NCBI GenBank assembly: GCA_017938795.1
Contig: JAGBAV010000072.1
Coordinates: forward strand, 1-45,666
From: Clostridia bacterium
GTDB taxonomy: Bacteria > Bacillota > Clostridia > Christensenellales > Aristaeellaceae
Length of the DNA stretch: 45,666 bases
Direction of reading: 5' to 3'
Numbering within the stretch: position 1 is the stretch's first letter; each line of letters opens with the position of its first letter. Both the position numbers and the translations under genes were made by a program. This document shows positions 27,307 to 34,317 of this stretch, piece by piece. The notes under the pieces were generated by a model that saw only the letters and a program-made list of their open reading frames with translations, ran no database searches and had not been told where the DNA came from.

Positions 27307-27885
27307 ATGGCGAAGCTGTATTTCCGCTATGGCGCGATGGGCTCGAGCAAGACGGCCAATGCGGTCATGGTGCAGTACAATTACAGGGAACGCGGGCAGC
27401 AGGTGCTGATGCTCAAGCCGAAGCTGGAGAACCGCGACGGCGCGACGGTCGTCCGCTCGCGCTGCGGGCTGGAGACGGAGTGCCGCTATGTGGAGGATCT
27501 GCCGCAGATTGAGCTCAAGGGCGTGAACTGCGTGATCGTGGACGAGGCGCATTTCCTGACGGCGCAGCAGGTGCGCGCTCTGGTGGATATCGTGGATGAA
27601 TATGACATCCCGGTGATCTGCTACGGCCTGAGGACGGACTTCCGCGGCGAGCTGTTCGAGGGCAGCCGCGAGCTGCTGTGCTGGGCGGACACCATCGAGG
27701 AGATCAAGACCATCTGCTGGTGCGGCAGGAAGGCAACCTTCAACGCGCGCATTCACAACGGCGTAGTTGTGCGCGAGGGTGAGCAGATTCTCCTTGGAGG
27801 CAACTCCACCTATATCAGCCTGTGCCGCAGGCACTGGAAGAGCGGCGAGCTCGGCGGGCTGCAGGACCTGAATCAGGACGCATAA
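27307..27885 (+). CDS. tdk: Thymidine kinase
   Basis: Type II thymidine kinase of 192 residues that phosphorylates thymidine in the salvage pathway. It shows the P-loop GAMGSSKT (9-16), the Mg-binding VIVDEAHF, the lasso-region start CYGLRTDFRGELFEGS, and zinc-binding cysteines in TICWCGRKATFNAR plus a later Cys in SLCRRHW. The length matches the family. ATG 27307 has AGGAGGAG just upstream. A large hairpin follows the gene and covers the start region of the rubrerythrin gene. Confidence 0.95.
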   Translation: MAKLYFRYGAMGSSKTANAVMVQYNYRERGQQVLMLKPKLENRDGATVVRSRCGLETECRYVEDLPQIELKGVNCVIVDEAHFLTAQQVRALVDIVDEYDIPVICYGLRTDFRGELFEGSRELLCWADTIEEIKTICWCGRKATFNARIHNGVVVREGEQILLGGNSTYISLCRRHWKSGELGGLQDLNQDA

Positions 27886-27901
27886 GCAAAAGCGGAATAT
27901 T

Positions 27902-27940
27902 CATCCCTCCTTCCGGAAATCATGACCGGGAGGAGGGATG
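27902..27940 (+). promoter_or_regulatory. 15-bp hairpin that buries the rubrerythrin ribosome binding site
   Basis: The left arm 27902-27916 (CATCCCTCCTTCCGG) pairs with 27926-27940 (CCGGGAGGAGGGATG) with one G-U pair and a 9-base loop. The right arm contains GGAGGAGGG, the only ribosome binding site for the rubrerythrin ATG at 27946. Only TTTGT follows, so it is a weak terminator for tdk at best and a good candidate for translational control of rubrerythrin. Confidence 0.7.
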
Positions 27941-27945
27941 TTTGT

Positions 27946-28554
27946 ATGGATTTCAAGACAAGCAGAACCAGGGAAAACCTGATGCGGGCATTCGCCGGGG
28001 AGAGCCAGGCGCGCAACCGGTATACCTTTGCTGCGGCCGCGGCGAAGCGCGCAGGGCTTGAGTGGGTGGAGCGCGTGTTCCTTTTCACGGCGGGGCAGGA
28101 AAAGGAGCATGCGGAAGTGTTCCTTAGCCATCTGGCGCAGTGCGAGGGAGAGAGTATCCGCATTGACGCGGGCTACCCGGTGGAGAACACGGCCTGGACG
28201 CCGGAGCGGCTGCTGCGCAGCGCACAGCATAACGAATACGAGGAGGCGCACAGCGTCTATCCTGCCTTCGCGGCGATTGCGCGGGAGGAAGGCTTTCCGG
28301 CGATTGCGGCGTCGTTTGAGCTGATCGCGAAGGTGGAAAAGACACACGGCGACCGGTTTGGCCAGCTGGCGGAAAGAGCAGGAGAGGGCCGTCTGTTCAC
28401 CGCGGAAAAGGATACCGTCTGGCTGTGCCTGAACTGCGGGCATATCCACACGGGGAAAGAGGCGCCGGCTCTTTGCCCGCTCTGCCGTCATGGGCAGGGA
28501 TACTTTGTCCGTGTGGAGACGGGCGAGATTCTCGTGCAGGACAAGCGGATGTGA
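27946..28554 (+). CDS. rbr: Rubrerythrin
   Basis: Non-haem di-iron peroxidase of 202 residues that detoxifies hydrogen peroxide in anaerobes. The ferritin-like four-helix domain (about 1-145) carries the iron ligands in AGESQARNRY, GQEKEHAEVF, NEYEEAHSVYP and AKVEKTHGDRF. The C-terminal rubredoxin-like domain has CLNCGH and CPLC, the four Cys ligands of the FeS4 site. An in-frame ATG lies 24 bases upstream (27922), but 27946 has GGAGGAGGG 8 bases before it. The ribosome binding site is sequestered in the hairpin described above. No separate promoter is obvious, so transcription probably comes from tdk. Confidence 0.95.
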   Translation: MDFKTSRTRENLMRAFAGESQARNRYTFAAAAAKRAGLEWVERVFLFTAGQEKEHAEVFLSHLAQCEGESIRIDAGYPVENTAWTPERLLRSAQHNEYEEAHSVYPAFAAIAREEGFPAIAASFELIAKVEKTHGDRFGQLAERAGEGRLFTAEKDTVWLCLNCGHIHTGKEAPALCPLCRHGQGYFVRVETGEILVQDKRM

Positions 28555-28589
28555 AGCGCGCCGGTGAACGGGAAAAACGAAGATGAAAG

Positions 28590-28623
28590 AAGGAGCTGTC
28601 AGGTCGACTGACGGCTCCTTTGG
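28590..28623. terminator. Hairpin between rubrerythrin and the VOC gene
   Basis: AAGGAGCTGTCAG (28590-28602) pairs with CTGACGGCTCCTT (28608-28620), with one G-U pair, around GTCGA. Short T-rich flanks on both sides suggest use by both converging genes. Confidence 0.7.
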
Positions 28624-28671
28624 ATATGCCGCTGAAGGGACAATGGGCAGACATGCCGCAGAACCTGAGGG

Positions 28672-29076
28672 CTACGCCTCATCATCGGGCGACCAGCCGT
28701 CTGCGGGCCGGTGCTGGGGCATGGACAGGAACCAGCGGACGCCGTACCTGTCGCGCACCATGGCGGCGCAGGGGCTCCACGGCAGCTCGCCGATTTCCAT
28801 ATCCACATGCCCGCCGTCAGAAAGAAGGGTAAATGCATGCTCCAGCGCATCACGCGAATCAAACTCGACACCCAGCTCGACAGGCTGCCTGTCCGTCAGG
28901 GTCTCCTGCCGGGCCTCGACGACGGAGCAGAAGGGCTCGCCGCCGCGATGAAACTCTGAGTGGAAATAGGTACCGTCCTTGTTCAGAACGTGATACCCCA
29001 GTGTAAGGCCAAAAGCCGCCTGATACAGAGCGGCAGCGCTGGGGCTGTCCTTGACATAGATGCCGACGCCGATCAT
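28672..29076 (-). CDS. VOC-superfamily (glyoxalase/PhnB-like) protein
   Basis: Protein of 134 residues with the beta-alpha-beta-beta-beta layout of the vicinal oxygen chelate fold: GVGIYVKDSPSAAALYQAAF at the N-terminus, FHSEFHRGG in the middle, and MVRDRYGVRWFLSMP near the end, where the DRYGVRW pattern is typical of PhnB/YjdN-like members. The reaction and ligand are unknown. The ATG at 29076 is preceded by GGAGG. It is a single gene with its own promoter. Confidence 0.86.
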   Translation of the reverse strand: MIGVGIYVKDSPSAAALYQAAFGLTLGYHVLNKDGTYFHSEFHRGGEPFCSVVEARQETLTDRQPVELGVEFDSRDALEHAFTLLSDGGHVDMEIGELPWSPCAAMVRDRYGVRWFLSMPQHRPADGWSPDDEA

Positions 29077-29120
29077 GGTTCCATGCCTCCTGTCGTACTG
29101 ATTGTGCTGCAGATGTCGTC

Positions 29121-29149
29121 ATTGTACCACATGCGTATCCGACGGGCAA
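29121..29149 (-). promoter_or_regulatory. Promoter of the VOC gene
   Basis: On the minus strand: -35 TTGCCC (29144-29149), 17-base spacer, -10 TACAAT (29121-29126), about 45 bases before the start. Confidence 0.6.
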
Positions 29150-29176
29150 GGGGAAGGACGGACGCATGCCTTAACA

Positions 29177-29209
29177 TAAAAAGCGCCGGACTGTGCGTGC
29201 AGCCCGGCG
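29177..29209 (-). terminator. Intrinsic terminator of the aspartate dehydrogenase-like operon
   Basis: On the minus strand CGCCGGGCTG and CAGTCCGGCG form a 10-bp stem (one G-U pair) around six bases, followed by CTTTTTATG. It lies about 30 bases after the stop at 29241. Confidence 0.8.
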
Positions 29210-29240
29210 TGTGTGAATATGGGTATTATACGGAGAGGGA

Positions 29241-30143
29241 TCAGCCGATCTCGGCCAGCGCGGTCTCGATATTGGCGAGCACCTTCTCGCTCAGCAGGAC
29301 GAAGGCCTGCTTCGTGCGGCCGGCGGAGACGGCGGGGCAATGCACATTGGGCAGGGAGAAGAAATCCTCGCTGACAGCGCCGGCAGCAGCCTTCGTGTCG
29401 CAGAAGAAATAGTTGCCCGGGCGGCGCACCCACGCCTCCATTGCAGCGGGGTCAAAGCCGGGGCCGATGGAGGTGTTGAAGAGCACCTTGCCGTCGCCCA
29501 GCGCCTCGAACTGCGGCGCCTGCAGCAGCAGGACGTTCTTATTCAGGCAGCAGAAGACGACCTCGCTGTCCGCGAGCAGCTCGTCAAGCGCCTTGTAGGT
29601 ATAGCCGGCAGCCTCGGCGTCCGCCTTGGGGGCGCGGGCATAGTAGCTGATCTTCGCACCAAGGAAAGCGAGGGCGTCGGCGATCATCCTGCCGGAGACG
29701 CCGAGGCCGACGACGCCGACCTTCAGGCCGTAGATCTCCACCGGCTCGTCGCGCAGCATCGGCATGCCGAAGCCGTGCAGCAGGCCGGTCAGCTCATGGA
29801 GCACATACTCCACGACGCCGCGGTCGCCGTAGTCGCGGATACCGAGCACGCGGATGCCGCGCTCACGCGCGCAGGCGATATCAACGTTCGCGCTCTCCTC
29901 AGAGTACAGGCTGCAGCACATGCCGATGTACTTCACATTCGGGCAGCGCTCGATCACCCAACGGTTGATGCGGGAGGTGTAGCTGACCAGAACGGCGTCA
30001 GCGTCGCCAATGCGGCGCAGGATCTCCTCGTCGTCGGCGGGGATATCCGGGTACATGACGATTTCCTTGGCGTAGTCCTTCAGCTTCACCTCGGCAGAGG
30101 GGATGAGGCTGACGGGCTCAATGGCAACGAGCTTATTGAACAT
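29241..30143 (-). CDS. D-2-hydroxyacid dehydrogenase-fold protein with altered active site
   Basis: Protein of 300 residues with the fold of D-isomer-specific 2-hydroxyacid dehydrogenases. The NAD-binding signature VGVVGLGVSGRMIADAL is intact, and the overall order (ADAVLVSYTSRIN, YIGMCCSLYSEESANVD, then the nucleotide fold) fits the family. The catalytic residues do not: where relatives have NTARG the chain reads NTSIG (Arg to Ile), and where they have TPHIAG it reads PAVSAG (no His); I also see no matching Glu. It may bind NAD and catalyse a different reaction, or act as a sensor or pseudoenzyme. ATG 30143 has AAAGGAG upstream. It is the last gene of a three-gene minus-strand set with the small membrane protein and the aspartate dehydrogenase-like gene. 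Confidence 0.85.
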   Translation of the reverse strand: MFNKLVAIEPVSLIPSAEVKLKDYAKEIVMYPDIPADDEEILRRIGDADAVLVSYTSRINRWVIERCPNVKYIGMCCSLYSEESANVDIACARERGIRVLGIRDYGDRGVVEYVLHELTGLLHGFGMPMLRDEPVEIYGLKVGVVGLGVSGRMIADALAFLGAKISYYARAPKADAEAAGYTYKALDELLADSEVVFCCLNKNVLLLQAPQFEALGDGKVLFNTSIGPGFDPAAMEAWVRRPGNYFFCDTKAAAGAVSEDFFSLPNVHCPAVSAGRTKQAFVLLSEKVLANIETALAEIG

Positions 30144-30193
30144 GGCTGTACTCCTTTATGGTTGGTTGATAGAGGATAGATCTGCAGGAAGAA

Positions 30194-30499
30194 TCAGAAG
30201 CTGCGCCCGGAGCCGCCGCCGCGGGAGGAACCGCCGCCGAAGCTGCTGTCAGAGCTGCTGTCGGAGCTCTTGCCGGAGCTGCTGGAACTGCTGCTGATGG
30301 AGGAACCGCCGACGTCAAGAATGAAGACGGCGATATGGGAGACGACCTCGAAGACAGACTCAAAATGCCTGCGCCAGTCCCAGCGCCTGTGGAAGATCAG
30401 CGTGAAGAGGGAGATGACGGTAGCCAGCAGGGCGCTGATGACAATCGCGCCGATAAAGACCACAATCATCAGAAGAATGAAATACAGGCAGCCTTCCAT
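30194..30499 (-). CDS. Small membrane protein with Ser/Gly-rich tail
   Basis: Protein of 101 residues, family not recognised. The N-terminal half has one long or two close hydrophobic segments (YFILLMIVVFIGAIVISALL, then VISLFTLIF), next a basic HRRWDWRRH, then a third moderately hydrophobic stretch (VVSHIAVFILDVG). The rest is a Ser run and an FGGGSSRGGGSGRSF ending. Such Gly/Ser endings with a terminal aromatic are seen in TPM-domain and YgcG-like membrane proteins. ATG 30499 has AGGAGGG upstream, and the gene sits 48 and 50 bases from its neighbours in the same direction, so it looks like a real operon member. Confidence 0.78.
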   Translation of the reverse strand: MEGCLYFILLMIVVFIGAIVISALLATVISLFTLIFHRRWDWRRHFESVFEVVSHIAVFILDVGGSSISSSSSSSGKSSDSSSDSSFGGGSSRGGGSGRSF

Positions 30500-30547
30500 A
30501 AAACCCTCCTGTGGTGCTTTGGTATGTATCCGGGGCGGCGGGTGATT

Positions 30548-31342
30548 TTAGAAGAAGCAGACCGGAGAGGCCAGATTGCGCAGGAGCGCGACGACGCTCC
30601 AGCCGGCGATGGCGCTGGTGCGGGAGTAGATGTCGACCACAGCCTTCACGCCGTCGATCTCCGCGGTGATCTTGTGGTCATCGCCCTGCCAGTTGGGTAC
30701 GGAGTGCATGATGACGTTTGTGACCTCCGGGCCGGTGGTGGCCAGGGAGGTGGCGACGGCGACGTTCACGCGGCGGGGGAAGGAGGCAATGGCCTGCTTC
30801 GCGTTGCCGGTGAAGACGGTCTTCTGCTCGGTGAGGAGCGCATCCTCCCAGACCGGGGTGGGGATGAAGCCCTTGCAGCCGGTATGGGTCTCGATGGAGG
30901 AGGTCTCCGCAAGGCCCTGCGCCTCGGCCATCAGGCTCACGGTGCGCAGCACGTCAAAGCCGCCGATCGCGCCGGAGGCAAGGTGGATCTTCGCGCCGCC
31001 GCGGATGGCCGCAGCCTTCGCCTGCTCATAGAGCGCGGCGTTGGCAAACGCGCCGATGGAGACGAGCACGAGGTTGATGCCGCTCTCCAGAATCTTTACG
31101 GCGTTCTCGCGCACGCACTCGACGGAAGCGGTCTCGACAATATAATCAGGCTTCATGGCGATCATGGTGTCCACGTCCGCGCAGCAGGCGCAGTCGGCCT
31201 TCACAGAGGCCTTGACCGCATCCTCCGTCGGGACGCTGTACACGCCGATGAGTTCATAATCCGGGAGCAGACCCTTGCAGTACGCATCGATGACGATGCC
31301 GCCCAGGAAGCCGCAGCCGATCACGCCGAAAGTCTTTTTCAT
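30548..31342 (-). CDS. Aspartate dehydrogenase-like oxidoreductase (NadX family)
   Basis: NAD(P)-binding protein of 264 residues. The N-terminal Rossmann domain starts FGVIGCGFLGGIVIDAY; the C-terminal domain matches the aspartate dehydrogenase family: GAIGGFDVLRTV, VFTGNAKQAIASFPRRVNVA, the DDHKITAEIDG segment carrying the likely active-site His, and RTSAIAGWSVVALLRNL. The known reaction is the NAD(P)-linked interconversion of L-aspartate and iminoaspartate or oxaloacetate, used in NAD synthesis or nitrogen metabolism. No nadA or nadC is in the window, so a role in NAD synthesis is not supported by context. It is the first gene of a three-gene minus operon; AAGGAG lies before ATG 31342. Confidence 0.85.
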   Translation of the reverse strand: MKKTFGVIGCGFLGGIVIDAYCKGLLPDYELIGVYSVPTEDAVKASVKADCACCADVDTMIAMKPDYIVETASVECVRENAVKILESGINLVLVSIGAFANAALYEQAKAAAIRGGAKIHLASGAIGGFDVLRTVSLMAEAQGLAETSSIETHTGCKGFIPTPVWEDALLTEQKTVFTGNAKQAIASFPRRVNVAVATSLATTGPEVTNVIMHSVPNWQGDDHKITAEIDGVKAVVDIYSRTSAIAGWSVVALLRNLASPVCFF

Positions 31343-31387
31343 AATAACAGTTCTCCTTGATGAAATAATGAATGAACATACACAATC

Positions 31388-31396
31388 AGTATATCA
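31388..31396 (-). promoter_or_regulatory. Extended -10 promoter of the aspartate dehydrogenase-like operon
   Basis: On the minus strand TGATATACT gives -10 TATACT (31388-31393) with an upstream TG at 31395-31396. The -35 region (TTCATT, 31411-31416) is weak, as expected for extended -10 promoters. It lies 46 bases before the start. Confidence 0.5.
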
Positions 31397-31468
31397 CAGA
31401 TTGAAGAAAAAATGAAGAGTGAGAAGGCGATGATCGGCCGGGATTTGCCTGCGGGCCGGGATGGAAGC

Positions 31469-31906
31469 TCAGTCAAAGATCACGCTGAACCGGCATTCCG
31501 GATCGCCTGACAGAATGGTGCTGACCTGTTCTGCGCGGATCTGCCCGTCTCCCCATACGCTCTGCGCGATATAAAGGATGCTTTGCCTCGAGCATTCACA
31601 CAGACCGGGGGTGTTCACACCGCAGGCGGTGTGCAGGTCGCATGCGCATTCCGGGAAGCAGATACGGTATTCCTTTCCGGGCACAACAACTTCGCCGCGG
31701 ACATGACCAAGCTCGCTCAGCCTGCGATAGAAAGCATCCCGGTCTCCGTTCACCGCCTGATACAGGCGAAGATATGACTGCAGAACGCCTGTATCTGCGC
31801 AGCGTCTGGCGCAATGCTTCAGCAGGTGTTCTCTGGCTTCTGAATCAATCTCATTCAGGCCTTCTTCAAATCCTAGAAACCATTGACCGAAAAAAGCGCA
31901 GTCCAT
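31469..31906 (-). CDS. Cys-rich protein of unknown function with V4R-like end
   Basis: Protein of 145 residues, family not identified. Cysteines are frequent: LLKHCARRCADTG, RICFPECACDLHTACGV and LCECSRQSILYI. The C-terminus ILSGDPECRFSVIF resembles the GDxxCRF ending of V4R (4-vinyl reductase) small-molecule-binding domains. Metal or FeS binding is possible but unproven. The frame extends to 32044, but ATG 31906 has AGGGGGG (31914-31920) 7 bases upstream and yields a tidy N-terminus (MDCAFFGQWFLGFEEG). The leader contains a hairpin (TCCGGCTT/AAGCCGGA, 31937-31958) and an A-run next to the G-run. It has its own promoter; no clear terminator is visible. Confidence 0.72.
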   Translation of the reverse strand: MDCAFFGQWFLGFEEGLNEIDSEAREHLLKHCARRCADTGVLQSYLRLYQAVNGDRDAFYRRLSELGHVRGEVVVPGKEYRICFPECACDLHTACGVNTPGLCECSRQSILYIAQSVWGDGQIRAEQVSTILSGDPECRFSVIFD

Positions 31907-31974
31907 GGCATAGCCCCCCTTTTTTGTGTGATGCATTCCGGCTTTTGTGCAAGCCGGATTCTGGCTGCACAGCC

Positions 31975-32003
31975 ATTCTATCACATGCCGTATGCGAACG
32001 CAA
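31975..32003 (-). promoter_or_regulatory. Promoter of the Cys-rich protein gene
   Basis: On the minus strand: -35 TTGCGT (31998-32003), 17-base spacer, -10 TAGAAT (31975-31980) with TG before it (extended -10). Confidence 0.5.
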
Positions 32004-32041
32004 GGGAAGCGGCTGCGGAGCATGATGCCACCTGATTCCCG

Positions 32042-32078
32042 CAAAAAAAGGAACCGTCAGGATAAGCCTGACGGTTCC
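32042..32078 (-). terminator. Intrinsic terminator of leuA
   Basis: On the minus strand GGAACCGTCAGG, loop CTTAT, CCTGACGGTTCC, then TTTTTTTG. A 12-bp perfect stem starting 16 bases after the leuA stop. Confidence 0.93.
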
Positions 32079-32093
32079 GGATGAAAGATGACT

Positions 32094-33785
32094 TTATAGT
32101 TTCCCGTTCTCAAAGCGGTTGATTGCGCTGAGGATGCCCTTGACGGAAGCGAAGTTGATGTTGTGCTCGGTGCCCACGCCGTAGATGCGGCGGCCGCCCG
32201 GGGCGCGCAGCTGGATGTAGGCGACGGCCTGAGAGTCGGAGCCCTTCGAAATGGCGTGCTCGTGGTAGGTGATGAAGGAGTAGCCCTCCACGCCGGCCTG
32301 CCCCAGCGCATTGAAGAAGGCGTCGATCGGGCCGTTGCCGCGGGACTCAAGCTGCACGAACTGGCCGCTCACGCTCAGCACGCCGGAGAAATGGGTGACG
32401 TTCGCGGAGCTGCCGGCGATGGCCTCCTCGTAGAACTTTGCGCGGGAGAGCGCGTAGGGAGAGCTGATATTGAGGAACTCGCGGCGGAACAGGCCCATGA
32501 CCTCGTCCGGCGTGAGCTCGCGGCCGGTCTTGTCGCATTCGAGCTGGACGACCTGGCCGAACTCCGGATGCATCGCCTTGGGCAGGTGATAGCCGAAGTT
32601 GTGGTCCATGATGAAGGCCGCGCCGCCCTTGCCGCTCTGGCTGTTGATGCGGATGACCGGCTCGTACTCGCGGCCGACGTCCGCCGGGTCAATCGGCAGA
32701 TACGGGATCTCCCAGTACGGGGACTTCGAGTCGCGCATGTATTCGTGGCCCTTGTTGATGGCGTCCTGATGGGAGCCGGAGAACGCGGTGAAGGCGAGCT
32801 TGCCGGCGTAGGGCCAGCGCTCCGGCACGTGCATCTTTGTGCAGCGCTCATAGATGTCGCGCACATGATCAATATGGGAGAAGTCGAGCATCGGGTCGAT
32901 GCACTGGGTATGCATATTCAGCGCGACGGTGACAATATCCAGATTGCCAGTGCGCTCGCCGTTGCCAAAGAGCGTTCCCTCCACGCGCTCCGCGCCGGCC
33001 ATGAGCGCCAGCTCCGTGCAGGCGACGCCGGTGCCGCGGTCGTTGTGCGGATGGATGGAGATGATCGCCGCCTCGCGGTTGGGCAGGTGGCGGATGAAGT
33101 ACTCAATCTGATCGGCGTAGGTGTTGGGGGTGCACATCTCAACGGTATTGGGCAGGTTGAGGATGACAGGGTTCTCCTTTGTCGCGCCGAGCGTCTCCAT
33201 CACCTGATGGCAGATGTCCACGGCGAAATCCATCTCCGTGCCGGAGAAGGACTCCGGGGAATACTCATAGCGGTAGTTGGTGCCGGAGCCTGCGTCCGCC
33301 TCGGTCAGCTCGCGCACGAGCTTCGCGCCGGCGACGGCGATATCGATGATGCCCTGCATGTCCTTCTTGAAGACGACCTTGCGCTGCAGGGTGGAGGTGG
33401 AATTATAGAAGTGGATGATGACGTTCTTCGCGCCGCGCACGGCCTCGAACGTCTTGCGGATCAGATGCTCGCGCGCCTGCACGAGGACCTGAATGGTCAC
33501 GTCGTCGGGGATGTAGCCGCCGTCGATGAGCGCGCGCAGGATCTCATACTCGGTCTCGGAGGCGGAGGGGAAGCCAACCTCGATCTCCTTGAAGCCCAGC
33601 TCGACCAGCAGCTTGAAATACTCCAGCTTTTCCTGCAGATTCATCGGGGTGACCAGCGCCTGATTGCCGTCGCGAAGATCGACGGAGCACCAGACCGGCG
33701 CCTTCTCGATGCGCTTGTCGGGCCATGTGCGGTCCGGCAGGGAGACGGGGGTGAAGGGGATATACTTTTTGAAACCTTCGTACAT
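32094..33785 (-). CDS. leuA: 2-isopropylmalate synthase
   Basis: First committed enzyme of leucine synthesis, condensing acetyl-CoA with 2-oxoisovalerate. It has 563 residues, the size of the longer LeuA type. The TIM-barrel domain shows CSVDLRDGNQAL, EIEVGFPSASETEY, HPHNDRGTGVA (metal-binding HxH) and FGNGERTGN. The C-terminal regulatory LeuA dimer domain follows after about residue 430 (VQLESRGNGPIDAFFNAL), the part where leucine feedback acts. ATG 33785 has AAAGGAG upstream. No other leu genes are adjacent; control is by the T-box leader. Confidence 0.95.
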   Translation of the reverse strand: MYEGFKKYIPFTPVSLPDRTWPDKRIEKAPVWCSVDLRDGNQALVTPMNLQEKLEYFKLLVELGFKEIEVGFPSASETEYEILRALIDGGYIPDDVTIQVLVQAREHLIRKTFEAVRGAKNVIIHFYNSTSTLQRKVVFKKDMQGIIDIAVAGAKLVRELTEADAGSGTNYRYEYSPESFSGTEMDFAVDICHQVMETLGATKENPVILNLPNTVEMCTPNTYADQIEYFIRHLPNREAAIISIHPHNDRGTGVACTELALMAGAERVEGTLFGNGERTGNLDIVTVALNMHTQCIDPMLDFSHIDHVRDIYERCTKMHVPERWPYAGKLAFTAFSGSHQDAINKGHEYMRDSKSPYWEIPYLPIDPADVGREYEPVIRINSQSGKGGAAFIMDHNFGYHLPKAMHPEFGQVVQLECDKTGRELTPDEVMGLFRREFLNISSPYALSRAKFYEEAIAGSSANVTHFSGVLSVSGQFVQLESRGNGPIDAFFNALGQAGVEGYSFITYHEHAISKGSDSQAVAYIQLRAPGGRRIYGVGTEHNINFASVKGILSAINRFENGKL

Positions 33786-33846
33786 GATGATATTCTCCTT
33801 TCAGCGTGCGGGCGCGGCAGCCCGATGCGGTAACAGCCGGGGACAG

Positions 33847-34127
33847 AAAAACGCCCCAGCCGCAAGTGCGGCTTAGGGGCGCAGAAATCATGACGCTTCG
33901 CGCGGTACCACCCTAATTCGGCTGCAGAGCAGCCCTCACGGCCTCTATCAAGGCCTGACCGGTCACGGGGTCATCCGTCGCAGACTACTGTAGGTTCGCC
34001 TGCGCAATTCCGGGAGGAGATCTCAAAAAGGCTTCCGACCGGCTTGCACCGAACGCCGGCTCTCTTGACGGATGTGACCTTCTGATTGATTCCCATCATC
34101 ATCTTTTCAGGTTAGAATATGAACTTG
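33847..34127 (-). promoter_or_regulatory. T-box riboswitch leader of leuA
   Basis: On the minus strand the leader carries the conserved T-box AGGGTGGTACCGCG (plus coordinates 33901-33914), whose bulge pairs with the uncharged tRNA acceptor end, followed by the terminator stem GCGCCCCTAAGCCGCA/TGCGGCTGGGGCG and TTTTT (33847-33882). Upstream are stem I elements, including AGAGAG and GGTGCAAGCCGG. A leucine CTC codon occurs in the expected specifier region (ATCTCCTCCCGG, near 34012-34022), fitting tRNA-Leu sensing, but I did not fold the RNA. Under leucine starvation the leader should read through into leuA. Confidence 0.92.
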
Positions 34128-34133
34128 AATGAC

Positions 34134-34162
34134 ATTGTACATAAGATGAATGGATTTGTCAA
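34134..34162 (-). promoter_or_regulatory. Consensus promoter of the leuA T-box leader
   Basis: On the minus strand: perfect -35 TTGACA (34157-34162), 17-base spacer, -10 TACAAT (34134-34139). Confidence 0.88.
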
Positions 34163-34223
34163 GTGTGATGAATACAATTCAATAATCCTGCCGGACGGCT
34201 GAGAAATCATACGGATAAATCAT

Positions 34224-34252
34224 TTGCAATTTTCAAGGATAATGTATATAGT
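34224..34252 (+). promoter_or_regulatory. Promoter of the MATE transporter gene
   Basis: -35 TTGCAA (34224-34229), 17-base spacer, -10 TATAGT (34247-34252). Divergent from the leuA promoter, with about 60 bases between the -35 boxes. Confidence 0.6.
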
Positions 34253-34317
34253 AGAAAGGAGGCGCGCGGCGGACTGCAGCAGCGCCCCCGATACATACAG
34301 AGAAATGAGGAGAAGTC

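Noticed and set aside
31437-31463. Direct repeat GGCCGGGAT as terminator of the Cys-rich gene
   Set aside because: The two copies are direct, not inverted, and no T-run follows on the minus strand.
32163-33833. Plus-strand open frame of 556 codons opposite leuA
   Set aside because: Low-complexity Ala/Gly/Leu/Asp shadow; leuA on the minus strand is complete with terminator and T-box.
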